Shown here: positions 55,620 through 63,793 of the stretch, one piece after another | Layout of the letters: each line of letters begins with the position of its first letter | Numbering within the stretch: position 1 is the first letter of the stretch | NCBI GenBank assembly: GCA_013289765.1 | Contig: JABCZI010000001.1 | Span: forward strand, 558,001-622,000 | Reading direction: 5' to 3' | DNA: 64,000 bases | Source: Acidobacteriota bacterium | GTDB taxonomy: Bacteria > Acidobacteriota > Terriglobia > Terriglobales > Acidobacteriaceae | Program-made: the position numbers and the translations under genes | The notes under the pieces: model-generated | Seen by the model: only the letters and a program-made list of their open reading frames with translations | Told to the model about the DNA's origin: nothing | Databases searched by the model: none

Positions 55620-56963
55620 ATGAGGCGACTGCCACGGCTGTTCTTCTTTTCTCTGACACTGATTCTCGCGTGCGTTTTGAGTGCAGCTCTTCCATTCATC
55701 GCAGACGCTCAACCCACTCCGAACTCCGAAGTCGCGCATGATTCTTCGCAGCCCATCACGCATTACCAACTTCCCTCCGACAAACTTCAGAATGCCCGCG
55801 GCCTCTACGTCATCACTGGAATTCTGTTCTTCGTCTCACCTTTGTATGGATTAGCCGTGATTCTGTTGTTCCTCCGGCGACGCTGGATGGTAAAATTCCG
55901 CGACCTCGCAGAGCGCACTTCCTCCAATAGTTTCTTGCAGGCGTTGATCGCGGTCCCGTTATTTGCGATTGCAATGACCGTGCTTGCCCTGCCCCTCAGC
56001 GTGTATAGCCACCACGTTTCCCGCTCCTACGGAATTTCCGTCCAGGAATGGGGGTCGTGGTTTCGAGACTGGTTCGTCCAACTTCTGTTGGTCATGATCC
56101 TCTCCGCGGTTCTAGGCTGGATTCTCTACGCGGTGATTCGCAAGCGTCCGCGACGCTGGTGGTTGTATTTCTGGCTCGCGCTGCTGCCAATCGTGGCATT
56201 TCTCACTTTCATCGCCCCCGTTGCGGTCGATCCGCTGTTCAACCACTATGAACTGCTCCAACCGAAGAATCCAGAACTGGTCGCGCAACTTGAAAGGGTA
56301 GTCGCGCGTTCTGGAACGCAAATCCCGCCCAGCCGCATGTACGAAATGAAGGCCAGCGAGAAGCTGACCGGGTCGAACGCCTACGTCACTGGGTTCGGCG
56401 CCACCAAGCGCGTGGTGGTTTGGGATACTGCAATTCAGAAATTTACGATTCCGCAAATCATGTTCGTCTTTGGCCACGAGATGGGCCACTACGTCCTCGG
56501 ACACATTGTCAAAGGATTCGTCTTCGCGATGTCCGTTTTCCTCGTTCTCTTTTATCTGAGTTACCGGCTTGCCGCCTGGATGTACAGTCGATGGGGAGCG
56601 GCATGGGGCATTCGCAGTCTCGGTGACTGGGCTTCCGTACCGTTGCTTTGGCTGGCGATCTCAGTAATGCTGTTTATAAGTGCCCCGATGCTCAATGCTT
56701 TCAGCCGTCATCTTGAGCATCAGGCCGATCAATATGGACTCGAGGTCGTTCATGGGATGTTCCCCGACTCAAGCCAGGTTGCCGCACAATCGTTCCAGAT
56801 TCTTGGCGAGGAGTGGCTTGAATATCCGGATGTAAACCCGCTCGCAGTGTTTTTCGCCTGGGACCATCCTCCGATCGCCAGCCGCATTCAGTTTGCGCTT
56901 ACATACAATCCCGGGAAGGCAGACGAGCAGCCGGCATTCGTGAAAAATCCGCCGAACAAATAA
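55620..56963 (+). CDS. M48-family membrane zinc protease (Ste24-like)
   Basis: 447 residues with a signal-like first helix and about six further membrane helices. The zinc motif HEMGH is in FVFGHEMGHYVLGH, with the third ligand Glu further on in HLEHQADQYGLEV. The preceding MKASEKLTGSNAYVTGFGATKRVVVWDT block is typical of Ste24/CaaX protease 1. It probably cleaves membrane or misfolded exported proteins. It converges with the SH3 lipoprotein gene. Confidence 0.92.
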   Translation: MRRLPRLFFFSLTLILACVLSAALPFIADAQPTPNSEVAHDSSQPITHYQLPSDKLQNARGLYVITGILFFVSPLYGLAVILLFLRRRWMVKFRDLAERTSSNSFLQALIAVPLFAIAMTVLALPLSVYSHHVSRSYGISVQEWGSWFRDWFVQLLLVMILSAVLGWILYAVIRKRPRRWWLYFWLALLPIVAFLTFIAPVAVDPLFNHYELLQPKNPELVAQLERVVARSGTQIPPSRMYEMKASEKLTGSNAYVTGFGATKRVVVWDTAIQKFTIPQIMFVFGHEMGHYVLGHIVKGFVFAMSVFLVLFYLSYRLAAWMYSRWGAAWGIRSLGDWASVPLLWLAISVMLFISAPMLNAFSRHLEHQADQYGLEVVHGMFPDSSQVAAQSFQILGEEWLEYPDVNPLAVFFAWDHPPIASRIQFALTYNPGKADEQPAFVKNPPNK

Positions 56964-56983
56964 TCGAACAAATTGCGAGCGCT

Positions 56984-58069
56984 CTAGCGCCGCCGATGCT
57001 TGGTCGCTGACTTCGGCGCTTCTTTCTGCTCTCCCGGCGCCAGCACCCGGTGCACCATCGGAGTGTTCAGCTTGTATTTGCGTTCGCTAACCTTGCCGCT
57101 ATCGTCCCTGACCCGCAAGATGAAGACGGGCAATGTACCTTCTTTATCGAAATCCCCGGTCGTCACCGTTACCGGCAATACGCCGTTCAAACCGTGTTCG
57201 CGGTAAGCGGTTTCATAGCGATGTTTCTTGATGTTCCAAGTGAAAACTCGGACTTGATCGTAGTCATAGGGCAGGCCGTCGTGCGGTTCGGTGACGGCAC
57301 ACAGATACTGCGAAACGTTTTTGTCAGAACCTTCTTTGGCTCGATCCTCAACCTGATTTAACGCAAAGAACGCGATGACGCGCTGGCCCTCGGCATATTG
57401 CGCGATATCAAGTGGCACGTCGAGATCCACCATTCGCGCCAGCACCCAGCCAACGCGATTTTCGGCGTCGCGCACCAGCCACCAATCTTCGAGCGCCGGA
57501 CCACTTGATGCTTTTCCGCCAGAAGCTCTGCCGGATTTCGCAGGCGTGGCCGTTACTCCGGGCTGCTTTTCGGCCGTGGCGCGCTTTAGGATGGAAACCT
57601 TCGCTCCCGCGGAAAGCAGGTAAAGATGCTCGGTCTCGCGCCCAGGCGTAAGGTGCAGGTTCGAGTCGTTGCGCAGCACAGCTGGAGCCTGTACCGGATC
57701 GCTTACATTATCCTGGGTCAATTTCTGTACGGCGTCGTAGGTTCGCTGGTCGACCAGGTAACGTTGCTCGATCCAGCCTTCGATTCCAGTTGCGGTGCGA
57801 ACGCGGGAGAATCGTTTTTCCCGCTCCAGCACCTCGACTCGTTCGCCATTTTTCACCATGCCCACGCGGTTGTACATGGTGGATACCTGGTCGCGCAGGC
57901 CGGCTTGCGACGCCGACACGTAATTGACCTCGATCACGCGACGGCCTCTGCGATTGCAGGAGGTGATTCCCAGCAGTAGCAAGCCCGTCAGCGCGAGCGG
58001 CAGGGCCAGCCGGAAGCAATCTGACCGGCGGAAAATTTTCACAATGTTTGCGAGGGTGAGCAAGGTCAC
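56984..58069 (-). CDS. SH3-domain lipoprotein
   Basis: 361 residues. A signal with lipobox (LLGITSC, Cys near residue 38) indicates a lipid anchor. Bacterial SH3-type domains follow: YNRVGMVKNGERVEVLEREKRF (about 65-115) and HLYLLSAGAKVSILKRATAE with WWLVRDAENRVGWVLARMVD (about 145-230). The last third (QVEDRAKEGSDKNVSQYLCAV and on) is a separate beta domain. The C-terminus is basic (KSATKHRRR). SH3b domains often contact peptidoglycan; this role is inferred. Confidence 0.82.
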   Translation of the reverse strand: MTLLTLANIVKIFRRSDCFRLALPLALTGLLLLGITSCNRRGRRVIEVNYVSASQAGLRDQVSTMYNRVGMVKNGERVEVLEREKRFSRVRTATGIEGWIEQRYLVDQRTYDAVQKLTQDNVSDPVQAPAVLRNDSNLHLTPGRETEHLYLLSAGAKVSILKRATAEKQPGVTATPAKSGRASGGKASSGPALEDWWLVRDAENRVGWVLARMVDLDVPLDIAQYAEGQRVIAFFALNQVEDRAKEGSDKNVSQYLCAVTEPHDGLPYDYDQVRVFTWNIKKHRYETAYREHGLNGVLPVTVTTGDFDKEGTLPVFILRVRDDSGKVSERKYKLNTPMVHRVLAPGEQKEAPKSATKHRRR

Positions 58070-58272
58070 TTTTACTATAACGCGTTGCCGCTGTAGTTTC
58101 GCGGCACGAAGGGTTTATACGGAATGCACCCGTTGAAGAAGAAGTCTGAGGCGCTCCTGACATCGCAGGGCGCTTCAGTTACCATAAAGCCAGATATGAA
58201 ACGGTCCGGCGATTATGCTCCCTTGCATCTGAGCCAGTAGGTGCCGTGAATCCGCGAAGAAGTTTTTGATCG

Positions 58273-58914
58273 ATGAGCATGATTAAAGCAATGATCAAGG
58301 CAATGATAAAAAACATTTTCAGGAATCGATTCACTCTGCTGCTGTCCTTAGCATCAATGTTTGCGGCCTGCGTATTCGCGGCGGCAATTGACTCGGTGAA
58401 CCCAGTGTTGCGTCCGCCCAAGGGCGCGCAGGTGGCGATTGTGGTGTTTGAGGATTTGCAGTGCCCGCAATGCCGGCGCGTGGCACCGATTCTTGAGCAG
58501 GCCTCAAAGACTTACAAAATTCCCCTGGTGCGGCATGATTTCCCGCTGCCCATGCACAATTGGTCCTATGATGCTGCCGTCATGGCGCGCTACTTCGACT
58601 CAACTTCAAAGGCACTGGGTAACGAATTCCGCGACTACATATTTTCAAACCAGCTTGAGATCAATCCGCAAAACCTGCGCGGATATGCGGAGAAGTTCGC
58701 CAGCGAACACAAAGTGGATTTCCCCTTCGTCGTCGATCCGCAAGGCAAATACGCTGCCGAGGTAAATGCCGACCGCGACATGGGCAAGGCCATCAAACTG
58801 GAACACACGCCTACCGTTTACATCGTGAGCAGCCGGCATCCCGAGCGGCCGTATGTGGAAATGACGGATGCCAGCCAGCTGTATTCGTTAATTGACGCGA
58901 TGATGAAGGAGTAG
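58273..58914 (+). CDS. Exported thioredoxin-fold protein (DsbA-like)
   Basis: 213 residues. A threefold MIKA-type repeat at the N-terminus leads into a signal helix (FTLLLSLASMFAACVFAAA). The thioredoxin fold has the CPQC active site (Cys64, Cys67) in FEDLQCPQCRRV, an inserted helical domain (SNQLEINPQNLRGYAEKFA), and cis-Pro in LEHTPTVYIV. It matches the DsbA/BdbD/thioredoxin_4 family that oxidises or isomerises disulfides outside the membrane. No DsbB or VKOR partner is seen nearby. Confidence 0.88.
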   Translation: MSMIKAMIKAMIKNIFRNRFTLLLSLASMFAACVFAAAIDSVNPVLRPPKGAQVAIVVFEDLQCPQCRRVAPILEQASKTYKIPLVRHDFPLPMHNWSYDAAVMARYFDSTSKALGNEFRDYIFSNQLEINPQNLRGYAEKFASEHKVDFPFVVDPQGKYAAEVNADRDMGKAIKLEHTPTVYIVSSRHPERPYVEMTDASQLYSLIDAMMKE

Positions 58915-58925
58915 TTGCGCCGCGA

Positions 58926-59132
58926 TCAGCGCATGATGGCGAGCAACCGGGCGAGAAGCAGCGCCGATAGCCCCAGGGCCGCGATGCTGTTGGCCCGCAC
59001 CGAGCGATGGCTGGCCGCCCACGGAAACATCAACACATCGAAAAATGGCATGATCTTTTGCGGCCAAAACAGTCCGGCCACTCCGAATGCCAGGCTCAAC
59101 TGGACCACAAGGCATAATCCCAAAATATTCAT
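58926..59132 (-). CDS. Small membrane protein
   Basis: 68 residues from ATG 59132 (an earlier in-frame ATG at 59183 adds a basic stretch). Two hydrophobic helices (ILGLCLVVQLSLAFGVAGLFW and ANSIAALGLSALLLARLLAI) with a short loop (MPFFDVLMFPWAASHRSV). Converges with the thioredoxin-fold gene. No family recognised. Confidence 0.55.
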   Translation of the reverse strand: MNILGLCLVVQLSLAFGVAGLFWPQKIMPFFDVLMFPWAASHRSVRANSIAALGLSALLLARLLAIMR

Positions 59133-59257
59133 GTCGATAATTCCAATGCGAGACCTGCTTCTATTGAAGCGTGACTCAGGCATTTGGTGGGAGATTACGA
59201 AAGTACCTCGAAGAAGGCCCTGGCATCAAGAACAAAGTTGCCATCGCAAACCTAAAT

Positions 59258-59617
59258 TCAGCCGCGCTGCAGCGTGCGCTTCTTCTTTGCCTTTGTCCCT
59301 GCATTTCTCTCCATCCTGAGCTGCCATGCTGTACGGAGAGCACCGGCAAGAACATCCTCGCTGGCCTCGGCAAGGCGAATGTGCGTCATTCCCATTCTTC
59401 CCCATCCGCCCGGTATGGGCAGGAAAACCTTTGGCAGCTCTCGGACGAAATCGGCCTGCTGCTCCGGCGTGAGCTTCAAGTTGCCATAGCCCTGGTGTTG
59501 CGAGGCAAGCGTCGCGAAGATTTTTCCCTGGAGGCGAAAATCGGGCGCGCCCATGTGCGAGCTTTCCTCCGCTCCTTCGAGGCTGAGGGCAATGCGGCGA
59601 AAATCGTCTGCATTCAT
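59258..59617 (-). CDS. MmcQ/YjbR-family protein
   Basis: 119 residues from ATG 59617. The fold is recognised by ADDFRRIALSLEGAEESSHMGAPDFRL at the start, LTPEQQADFVRELP in the middle and GWGRMGMTHIRL near the end, matching the MmcQ/YjbR (DUF419) family with a double-wing, DNA-binding-like fold. Ends in a basic tail (KAKKKRTLQ). It lies 13 bases after pfkA on the same strand. Function unknown. Confidence 0.82.
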   Translation of the reverse strand: MNADDFRRIALSLEGAEESSHMGAPDFRLQGKIFATLASQHQGYGNLKLTPEQQADFVRELPKVFLPIPGGWGRMGMTHIRLAEASEDVLAGALRTAWQLRMERNAGTKAKKKRTLQRG

Positions 59618-59630
59618 CGCAAAATTGATT

Positions 59631-60695
59631 TTAGTCGCCGAATCCAATACCGATAGCGCGCGCCGCGCTCACCAGTTCGCCTTTCGGATCGACGGATTTA
59701 AGATGACCGATGGCATGGGCTACGTCGACGGAAATGATTGAATCGCCGTGCAGCGCAACCATCATACCGAACCCTCCGGCGGCGATCAGGTCAACGGCAG
59801 CTACGCCGAAACGCGTGGCCAGAATACGGTCGAACGGTGAAGGCGTACCTCCGCGCTGAATGTGACCCAGCACGCTGATGCGCACTTCTTTTTTCGAGCC
59901 CGCGGCGATGGCATTGCCAATCAGGTTGGCGATGGGACTGGCGCGGCGGTTTTCTTTTAACTCCGGAGGCAGCTTCACGCCTTCGGCCACCACAACGATC
60001 GTGAAGTGTCTGCCAGACTTTTCGCGTTCGCTAATGCAGCGGCAGACGTGCTTGACAGTGAACGGGATTTCGGGAATGAGGATGACGTGCGCGCCGCCGG
60101 CGATGCCGGCTTCCAGCGCGATCCAGCCGCAGTCGCGGCCCATCACCTCGACCACCATCACGCGATGGTGAGAAGCGGCAGTGGTGTGAATCTTGTCGAT
60201 TGCATCCGTGACCGTATGCAGCGCGGTATCGAATCCAAACGTCACCTGGGTAGCCGAGAGATCGTTGTCGATAGTCTTTGGGACGCCGACGATCTTCAAT
60301 CCCTTCTGAAAAAGTTCGTAGCCGATTTTCTGTGATCCGTCGCCACCGATGCTGATGATGGCGTCGATGCCCAACTTGGCGGCATTAGCAATCACTTCGC
60401 CAGAAATGTCGCGAGACACTTCCTTCCCCTTTTCGACGGTTTTGTAGTGGAAAGGGTCGCCGCGATTGGTAGTGCCCAGAATCGTGCCTCCGCGAGGCAG
60501 AATCCCGGAAACCTCTTTCATCGTGAGCTCGAAGGATTTTTCCGGCCAGATGAGCCCGTCGAAACCATCGGGAATGCCGATCACCTTCCATCCATATTTG
60601 ATGATGGCAGCCCTGGTGGCAGCGCGAATGACAGCGTTGAGGCCGGGTGCGTCCCCGCCTCCGGTAGCAATACCAATGCAGCGAATGTCTGACAT
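59631..60695 (-). CDS. pfkA: 6-phosphofructokinase
   Basis: 354 residues from ATG 60695; the frame open to 60842 is unlikely coding. Phosphate-binding GGGDAPGLNAVIR, then IGGDGSQKIGYEL, the catalytic PKTIDNDLSAT and the MGRDCGWIALEAGIAGGA segment. It phosphorylates fructose 6-phosphate in glycolysis. The phosphodonor signature is mixed: Gly in GGDG (ATP type) but Lys in PKTIDND (seen in PPi enzymes and in some actinobacterial ATP enzymes). The donor is therefore open, with ATP more likely. Confidence 0.95.
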   Translation of the reverse strand: MSDIRCIGIATGGGDAPGLNAVIRAATRAAIIKYGWKVIGIPDGFDGLIWPEKSFELTMKEVSGILPRGGTILGTTNRGDPFHYKTVEKGKEVSRDISGEVIANAAKLGIDAIISIGGDGSQKIGYELFQKGLKIVGVPKTIDNDLSATQVTFGFDTALHTVTDAIDKIHTTAASHHRVMVVEVMGRDCGWIALEAGIAGGAHVILIPEIPFTVKHVCRCISEREKSGRHFTIVVVAEGVKLPPELKENRRASPIANLIGNAIAAGSKKEVRISVLGHIQRGGTPSPFDRILATRFGVAAVDLIAAGGFGMMVALHGDSIISVDVAHAIGHLKSVDPKGELVSAARAIGIGFGD

Positions 60696-60940
60696 AGGTT
60701 GGTCGTTGTTTAGTCGGCCGGCGGAAGCAACAGAAATCCCGCCGCCTTTACGATCATACTTGGCTGTTGGACGATCGCAACTTACGAGTGGGCGTGGAGC
60801 GAGTAGCCTTCGGTCACCGATATACGGCGCCCGGTCGTTCACAGCCTAATGCCTGAGTTGAGTTCCCAGGAATGTGGGCCGATACGCTTCCCGCTTCTCG
60901 CAAACCAGGCGAGAAGCGGGGCACCCTGTCGTAGTCTTTC

Positions 60941-61585
60941 CTACGGCGACACCGTTATGGTTACGGCGGGACTTACGATGTTGCCGATTGCGGCTGTGAT
61001 GCTTACGGTTCCGGCGGTCGTATTACCCGCCACCATCGTGACGGTGCCAGCGGAGACTGTGGCTAGACTCGTATTGCTCGAAGTCCAAGTCGCAACCGGA
61101 GTGACATCAACGGTGCCGTTGCATGTCGTCGCTTGTGCCGTGAAGGAGTCGCTCGGAGCATTCGTGGTCAAGGGAGGTCCGCTTGTCGGTTGTATCTTAA
61201 TGGATTGTATACATCCAACCGTTACGGTCACAGTCTGCGTACCAGTAATGGATGGATTCTGATTGGAGGTTGCAGTTACCGTTGCCGTTCCGGTGCTAGC
61301 CGACGTCACCAAGCCGGAGGAAGAGATGGTCGCCACGCTGGTTGGACTAATGGTCCAGGAGACTGATGGGCTGTTCGTCGTGCTGCCGTCGTTGTTGGTG
61401 CCAAACACCGTCATTTGTACGGTGTTACCGGTGCTGCCTGTCTCGATGGTTGGCGATGCCGGCCCAACCGAAATCGAGGAGATGGTGGGGTTCTGAAAAA
61501 AGCCGGTGCAGCTGATAGTGATCGCTAGCGTTGCGAGCATGGCGAACGTGCAGACCACGCGGAGCTTATTTTTCGCGGATAACAT
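60941..61585 (-). CDS. Lipoprotein with two immunoglobulin-like (BIG2) domains
   Basis: 214 residues. Lipoprotein signal with AITISC (Cys26). Two BIG2-type beta sandwiches follow: residues 35-125 (ISSISVGPASPTIETG, then VSWTISPTSVATISSSGLVT and TATVTATS) and 126-214 (IQSIKIQPTSGPPLTT, then TWTSSNTSLATVS). Thr and Ser exceed a third of the mature protein. BIG2 domains mediate adhesion or act as spacers. Preceded by a 150-base leader with apparent secondary structure. Confidence 0.83.
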   Translation of the reverse strand: MLSAKNKLRVVCTFAMLATLAITISCTGFFQNPTISSISVGPASPTIETGSTGNTVQMTVFGTNNDGSTTNSPSVSWTISPTSVATISSSGLVTSASTGTATVTATSNQNPSITGTQTVTVTVGCIQSIKIQPTSGPPLTTNAPSDSFTAQATTCNGTVDVTPVATWTSSNTSLATVSAGTVTMVAGNTTAGTVSITAAIGNIVSPAVTITVSP

Positions 61586-61978
61586 AGTTGTTCAGACTCC
61601 TTGGGTGCGCCGCGCTCGGGTCGAAACCTTTCGCTGGAACTACGCTGCTCGACTTTATTGCCGTAAAACGTGTCGTTCGATCTACCACGCTGCACCGGTT
61701 GCCTTCGCGACTTAAGACGTAGCAAGCTAGGTCTCTAGGATACGGTTTTCGCTCGGCGGTGGTTGTAAAAAATTGTAGCAGAAGAGAATTCGGGCCGGAC
61801 ACGCAAGTGCACTTTCCGTGCCAGCACGGAACCACCGCGGCTAACGCCGATTCTGTGCGTAGAACGGTGCAGTGGGGCGGGCTTGCGCAAAAAATTGAAC
61901 TGGAACCCGCAGCCGGGAGCTGCCCCACATCCTCTCCCCACACTAAGACTTTCGTCCGCCCGTTTCGTTCCGCATTCT
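61586..61978. other. Leader of the BIG2 lipoprotein gene and flanking gap
   Basis: No gene is convincing. The part 61586-61740 lies directly upstream of the lipoprotein on the minus strand and contains GCGAAGGCAACCGGTGCAGCG, a CGAAAGGTTTCG self-complement and an AAGGAGT ribosome site just before the ATG. It has the compact, GC-mixed look of a structured 5' leader; I cannot match it to a known riboswitch class. The remainder shows nothing. Confidence 0.35.
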
Positions 61979-62019
61979 AAAAACGAATGGCCAGGGCTGC
62001 AGGCAGCCACCGGCCATTC
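61979..62019 (-). terminator. Intrinsic terminator of the YXWGXW gene
   Basis: An 8-bp outer stem GAATGGCC/GGCCATTC with an inner GGCTGC/GCAGCC stem, followed on the minus strand by GTTTTT. It begins about 20 bases past the stop codon of the YXWGXW-protein gene. Confidence 0.8.
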
Positions 62020-62039
62020 CTGTACGATTACGCTCTTAT

Positions 62040-63107
62040 CTACCCTTTGTGTTTCTTTTCGCGCGGGGCGCCTTGGTGTTGGGGCGCCGGAGCCGGTCTG
62101 GGCGCGCTTTGCGGCCGTGACTGGTTCTGCGGGCGAGAGTTCTCGGTACGCGGCGCAGCCTGGCTGTGGGATGGAGAAGAAGGTGACGAATGATACGCGT
62201 TGGAATGACCGCCACTCGCGGGTGAGCTCGGCCGATTGTTGCTTCCCACGCGGTTGTTATTCGACATGTTGCTCCGGTTGGACGCAGTCGACGTCGAAGC
62301 CGGACGATTGGATGCGGAACCCGAAACCCGCGCTTCCCTAGGAGAGATGGCGGGCGCGTGGTAAGGCGCTCCGGCAGCTTTGGCGGCGACCACATTGTGT
62401 CCGCTGAATTCGCCAGGACGCGCGGTCGCGGCGACGGCGGGTGCGCCGTGATTCGCTGACGCGAACATAGCGCGGTTTTGGCTGGCGGCATGTTCGTGCT
62501 GGACCTGCGTCGAAAGCGCGGCCTGGTGTGGTTCGCGAGCCGCAGCTTCCTCGGCCGCAGTGGCGTGGGCAGCGACTCCACCCTGGCCGCCGTTGAAGGC
62601 GACGTGGGACTCGTTGTTCACGATCACGGTACGGTTGACGTAAACATTAGTGACGTGGACCGTATCGACATGCATCACGGCGGTGTTGTAGAAGAACCCG
62701 CCGTGGCGCCATTCTCCTCCGAAGAAGCCGACGCCGCCATAACCGAAGCCATAGTTAATGCCACCGTAAAAACCGACGTGCGGACCCCAATAACCACCAT
62801 GCCAGGCGTAAAAGCCGCCGCCCCATCCCCAGTAGCCAGGAGTCCATAGCATGCCGATGGGCGCCACCACCCAGGTGCCGGGCACCCAGTAGTAGCCTCC
62901 ATCATCGTTCCATGCCCAGTAGCCGGGCGTCCACAAGTAGCCGGGGCCGGGACAGATGGGCTGCGCGTAAACCGGCAGCGCCGGCGGACCAATGCGAACC
63001 GAGATGCCCACCCCGATCTGAGCAGAAGAAGGAGTAGAAAGAACCGCTGGAATAACCAGCAGTAAAAGTCCGAAGGCTAAGAAACGAACTGCACGGTCAA
63101 GTCTCAT
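62040..63107 (-). CDS. YXWGXW repeat-containing secreted protein
   Basis: 355 residues, ATG after GAGGAAAAG. Signal peptide (FLAFGLLLLVIPAVLSTPSSA). Residues 50-125 carry aromatic repeats in the YxWxPGYW / WTPGYWGWGGG style that defines the YXWGXW family, with glycine and tyrosine very frequent through residue 125. A short strand segment (VMHVDTVHVTNVYVNRTVIVNN) follows, then a disordered His/Ala/Ser/Pro/Asn-rich half to a basic end (PREKKHKG). Such proteins are exported in Acidobacteria and Proteobacteria; function is unknown. Confidence 0.85.
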   Translation of the reverse strand: MRLDRAVRFLAFGLLLLVIPAVLSTPSSAQIGVGISVRIGPPALPVYAQPICPGPGYLWTPGYWAWNDDGGYYWVPGTWVVAPIGMLWTPGYWGWGGGFYAWHGGYWGPHVGFYGGINYGFGYGGVGFFGGEWRHGGFFYNTAVMHVDTVHVTNVYVNRTVIVNNESHVAFNGGQGGVAAHATAAEEAAAREPHQAALSTQVQHEHAASQNRAMFASANHGAPAVAATARPGEFSGHNVVAAKAAGAPYHAPAISPREARVSGSASNRPASTSTASNRSNMSNNNRVGSNNRPSSPASGGHSNAYHSSPSSPSHSQAAPRTENSRPQNQSRPQSAPRPAPAPQHQGAPREKKHKG

Positions 63108-63358
63108 GGTCTTTTCCTCGATGCCCGGTGCGCTTGCGCGAAAGTTCGCAGCGGCAGCGCGGACAAATTCATCGCTAAAATTGATCCTGGATCGGATGCC
63201 GATTCACAACATTTTGCCTTGAAACCAGGAACTTCGGCGATGCATGTTCCTTCTCTGTAAACACCAGAGGTCGTCGTATGTTGCTGCGCGTAGGCAACTC
63301 TTTTGGAATGTTTGGAATGGAGCCTCAGCAACTCACCTTATCGGAGAAGTGAGTTTCG

Positions 63359-63793
63359 TTAGTTGGTCCGCTTGGGACGAGCGATGCGCTCATCAATAGG
63401 CTTGCGGCCAGCGAAGCCTTCTTCCGTGCTGTGCCAGTGCGTGATTGAGGACTCACCCATTTTCCAGCACAGCAGCACGACGCGGCCTTCGACAACGCAG
63501 GGAAAATCGAGCAAGCCGGTGTCGATATCCTTGACCTGCACGCCGATGGAATCGATTTCCGCGAGAGCATCTTTGGCTCGCTGTTCGGCCTTGCCACGCT
63601 CCGCCTTGCGTCGAGCTGTCGCCACAACGTCGATATGCGTGCCCCCGTTGAGAAAGATGCGATGGGTCAGAGCCTGCATCTCGGCTTCAACTTCTTCCAT
63701 AATCTTTTTGTTGCTGATTGCACTGCGCAGCAGGGACTCGAGCACAGGCAGCAGAGAATGGGCTTCGTCAAGAGTGAAGGTTCGGTCAGACAT
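63359..63793 (-). CDS. DUF2203 family protein
   Basis: 144 residues. An N-terminal helical part (FTLDEAHSLLPVLESLLRSA) is followed by a coiled segment and the characteristic end: GLLDFPCVVEGRVVLLCWKMGESSITHWHSTEEGFAGRKPI, here described by its key residues DFP, LCW, GE, WH and GFAGR. This matches DUF2203, a soluble family of unknown role. The 250 bases between it and the YXWGXW gene hold no clear gene. Confidence 0.85.
   Translation of the reverse strand: MSDRTFTLDEAHSLLPVLESLLRSAISNKKIMEEVEAEMQALTHRIFLNGGTHIDVVATARRKAERGKAEQRAKDALAEIDSIGVQVKDIDTGLLDFPCVVEGRVVLLCWKMGESSITHWHSTEEGFAGRKPIDERIARPKRTN

Noticed and set aside
58179..58421. Hydrophobic minus-strand frame opposite the thioredoxin-fold gene start
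   Set aside because: Its hydrophobic run is the complement of the MIKA repeats and signal peptide; the plus-strand CPQC protein is the real gene.
61600..61740. tRNA-like or c-di-GMP riboswitch in the lipoprotein leader
   Set aside because: No cloverleaf with a T-loop GTTCRANNC and acceptor stem could be formed, and key riboswitch elements are missing, so it is kept only as a leader of unknown nature.
63104..63331. 75-codon minus-strand frame upstream of the YXWGXW gene
   Set aside because: No ribosome site, no domain, random-looking composition; it occupies the likely promoter region.
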